From Macrobrachium rosenbergii (lineage: Eukaryota; Arthropoda; Malacostraca; Decapoda; Palaemonidae), in NCBI RefSeq assembly GCF_040412425.1, contig NC_089762.1, positions 19,058,202-19,122,201 of the forward strand: a stretch of 64,000 bases of DNA. The letters are read 5' to 3'. The notes below the pieces were generated by a model. That model did no database searches. It worked only from the letters and a program-made list of their open reading frames with translations, and was not told the DNA's origin. The position numbers and the translations under genes were made by a program. Positions 63,340 through 64,000 of this stretch are shown here, one piece after another (within the stretch, counting starts at the first letter, position 1; every line of letters starts with the position of its first letter).

Positions 63340-64000
63340 AATGCCGGGAAAGGATAGCTGGGGAATAGATGCAAAGAAGGGAGGAATCAGAGTATAGGCA
63401 CTGTAGTCGCCCATATCGTTTTCGGGGGTGGGGATGAATCGCCCAAGATTTATAGTTGTGATGACGTTTAGGCAAGTCGTTAAAAACGAACGAAAGCTCT
63501 CTCCCCCTCTGCGTCATACATGAATAGTATTATTATTACCCCCAATTTCTTTTTCGTCCCTGGAATGGTGACGATGATATGGTTGTTTACAGTAGAAGGG
63601 AGATTGTGAGAACGCTTTTTATTTCTTTCAAAACAACAACAACAGGGGGACATTGAGAGGAATTTCGCGCCATGAACGGGTAGCTGTCTTTGAACAGAAG
63701 TCCGAGTCGGATTTTGCTTGAAATAACGGTTAACTTGGTGTCCCAAAATTCAATTAGTTACTCGCTTTGATTATTGGTTGAAAGACGTGATTGCAGCAAT
63801 AACTGTGCCGTTTCTAATGAAAATGTCCTTTCCTGCTGGTGTATATTTTAATTATTATTAGTAGTATATCATTATAATTCATTTTGTGAATTGTCAGCCT
63901 CTTAATCAACAACATTATAACTATTGAGGTTTTGATATCTCAAAATATGGGTGTTATGTGCCGACTTGATGAAATGGAATATTTTACGTAGGATTAAATG

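Overview
The window reads as non-coding nuclear DNA from a decapod crustacean, most likely a caridean prawn or a crayfish-like genome. Three things suggest this. Long, clean (CT/GA)n and (AT)n microsatellites recur every 1-3 kb. Several interspersed repeats match families I recall from decapod sequence. The rest is AT-rich and lacks bacterial or viral gene organisation. The species call is inference; the repeats are read directly. I find no convincing intact host protein gene, rRNA or functional tRNA. Most long open frames are microsatellite translations (poly-Ser/Leu, Tyr/Ile, Arg/Glu) or isolated frames of the length chance would produce. The window is probably intergenic or lies in a very long intron.

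Layout. 1-3.0 kb: microsatellites, an 85-bp-arm inverted repeat, a SINE-like insertion with an exact 12-bp target-site duplication, and the 3' end of a dead non-LTR retrotransposon that runs straight into a (CT)n tract. 3-9.4 kb: microsatellites plus old tandem duplications. 9.4-10.5 kb: a very recent ~550-bp tandem duplication. 11.3-13.1 kb: a palindromic MITE-like element split by a second copy of the same SINE-like family, followed by two non-LTR reverse-transcriptase remnants in opposite orientation. 15.0-15.4 kb: another dispersed decapod-type repeat. 25.2-26.3 kb: protein-like but broken frames, a retroelement 3' end with an (AAT)n tail, and half of a tRNA-like sequence. 29.1-29.4 kb: a tRNA-derived SINE on the minus strand. 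43.7-44.1 kb: a ~150-bp-arm foldback. 52.7-53.0 kb: a small frame encoding an AT-hook next to a frame with a CxxC. 53.36 kb: a compact hairpin. 55.1-56.2 kb: a ~40-copy, 29-bp minisatellite. 58.3-60.1 kb: a multiply frameshifted non-LTR reverse transcriptase.

How the parts relate. This is a record of repeat insertion, nesting and decay rather than a set of cooperating genes. The most interesting item is the 29-bp minisatellite: nearly every unit carries a perfect three-part heat-shock element (gTTCt-tGAAc-aTTCa), so the array is in effect about 40 tandem HSF sites. Second is evidence that retroelement 3' tails seed microsatellites: two copies of one non-LTR family both end in (CT)n, and another element ends in (AAT)n. 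Third is the nesting of both SINE-like copies in or beside palindromic DNA.
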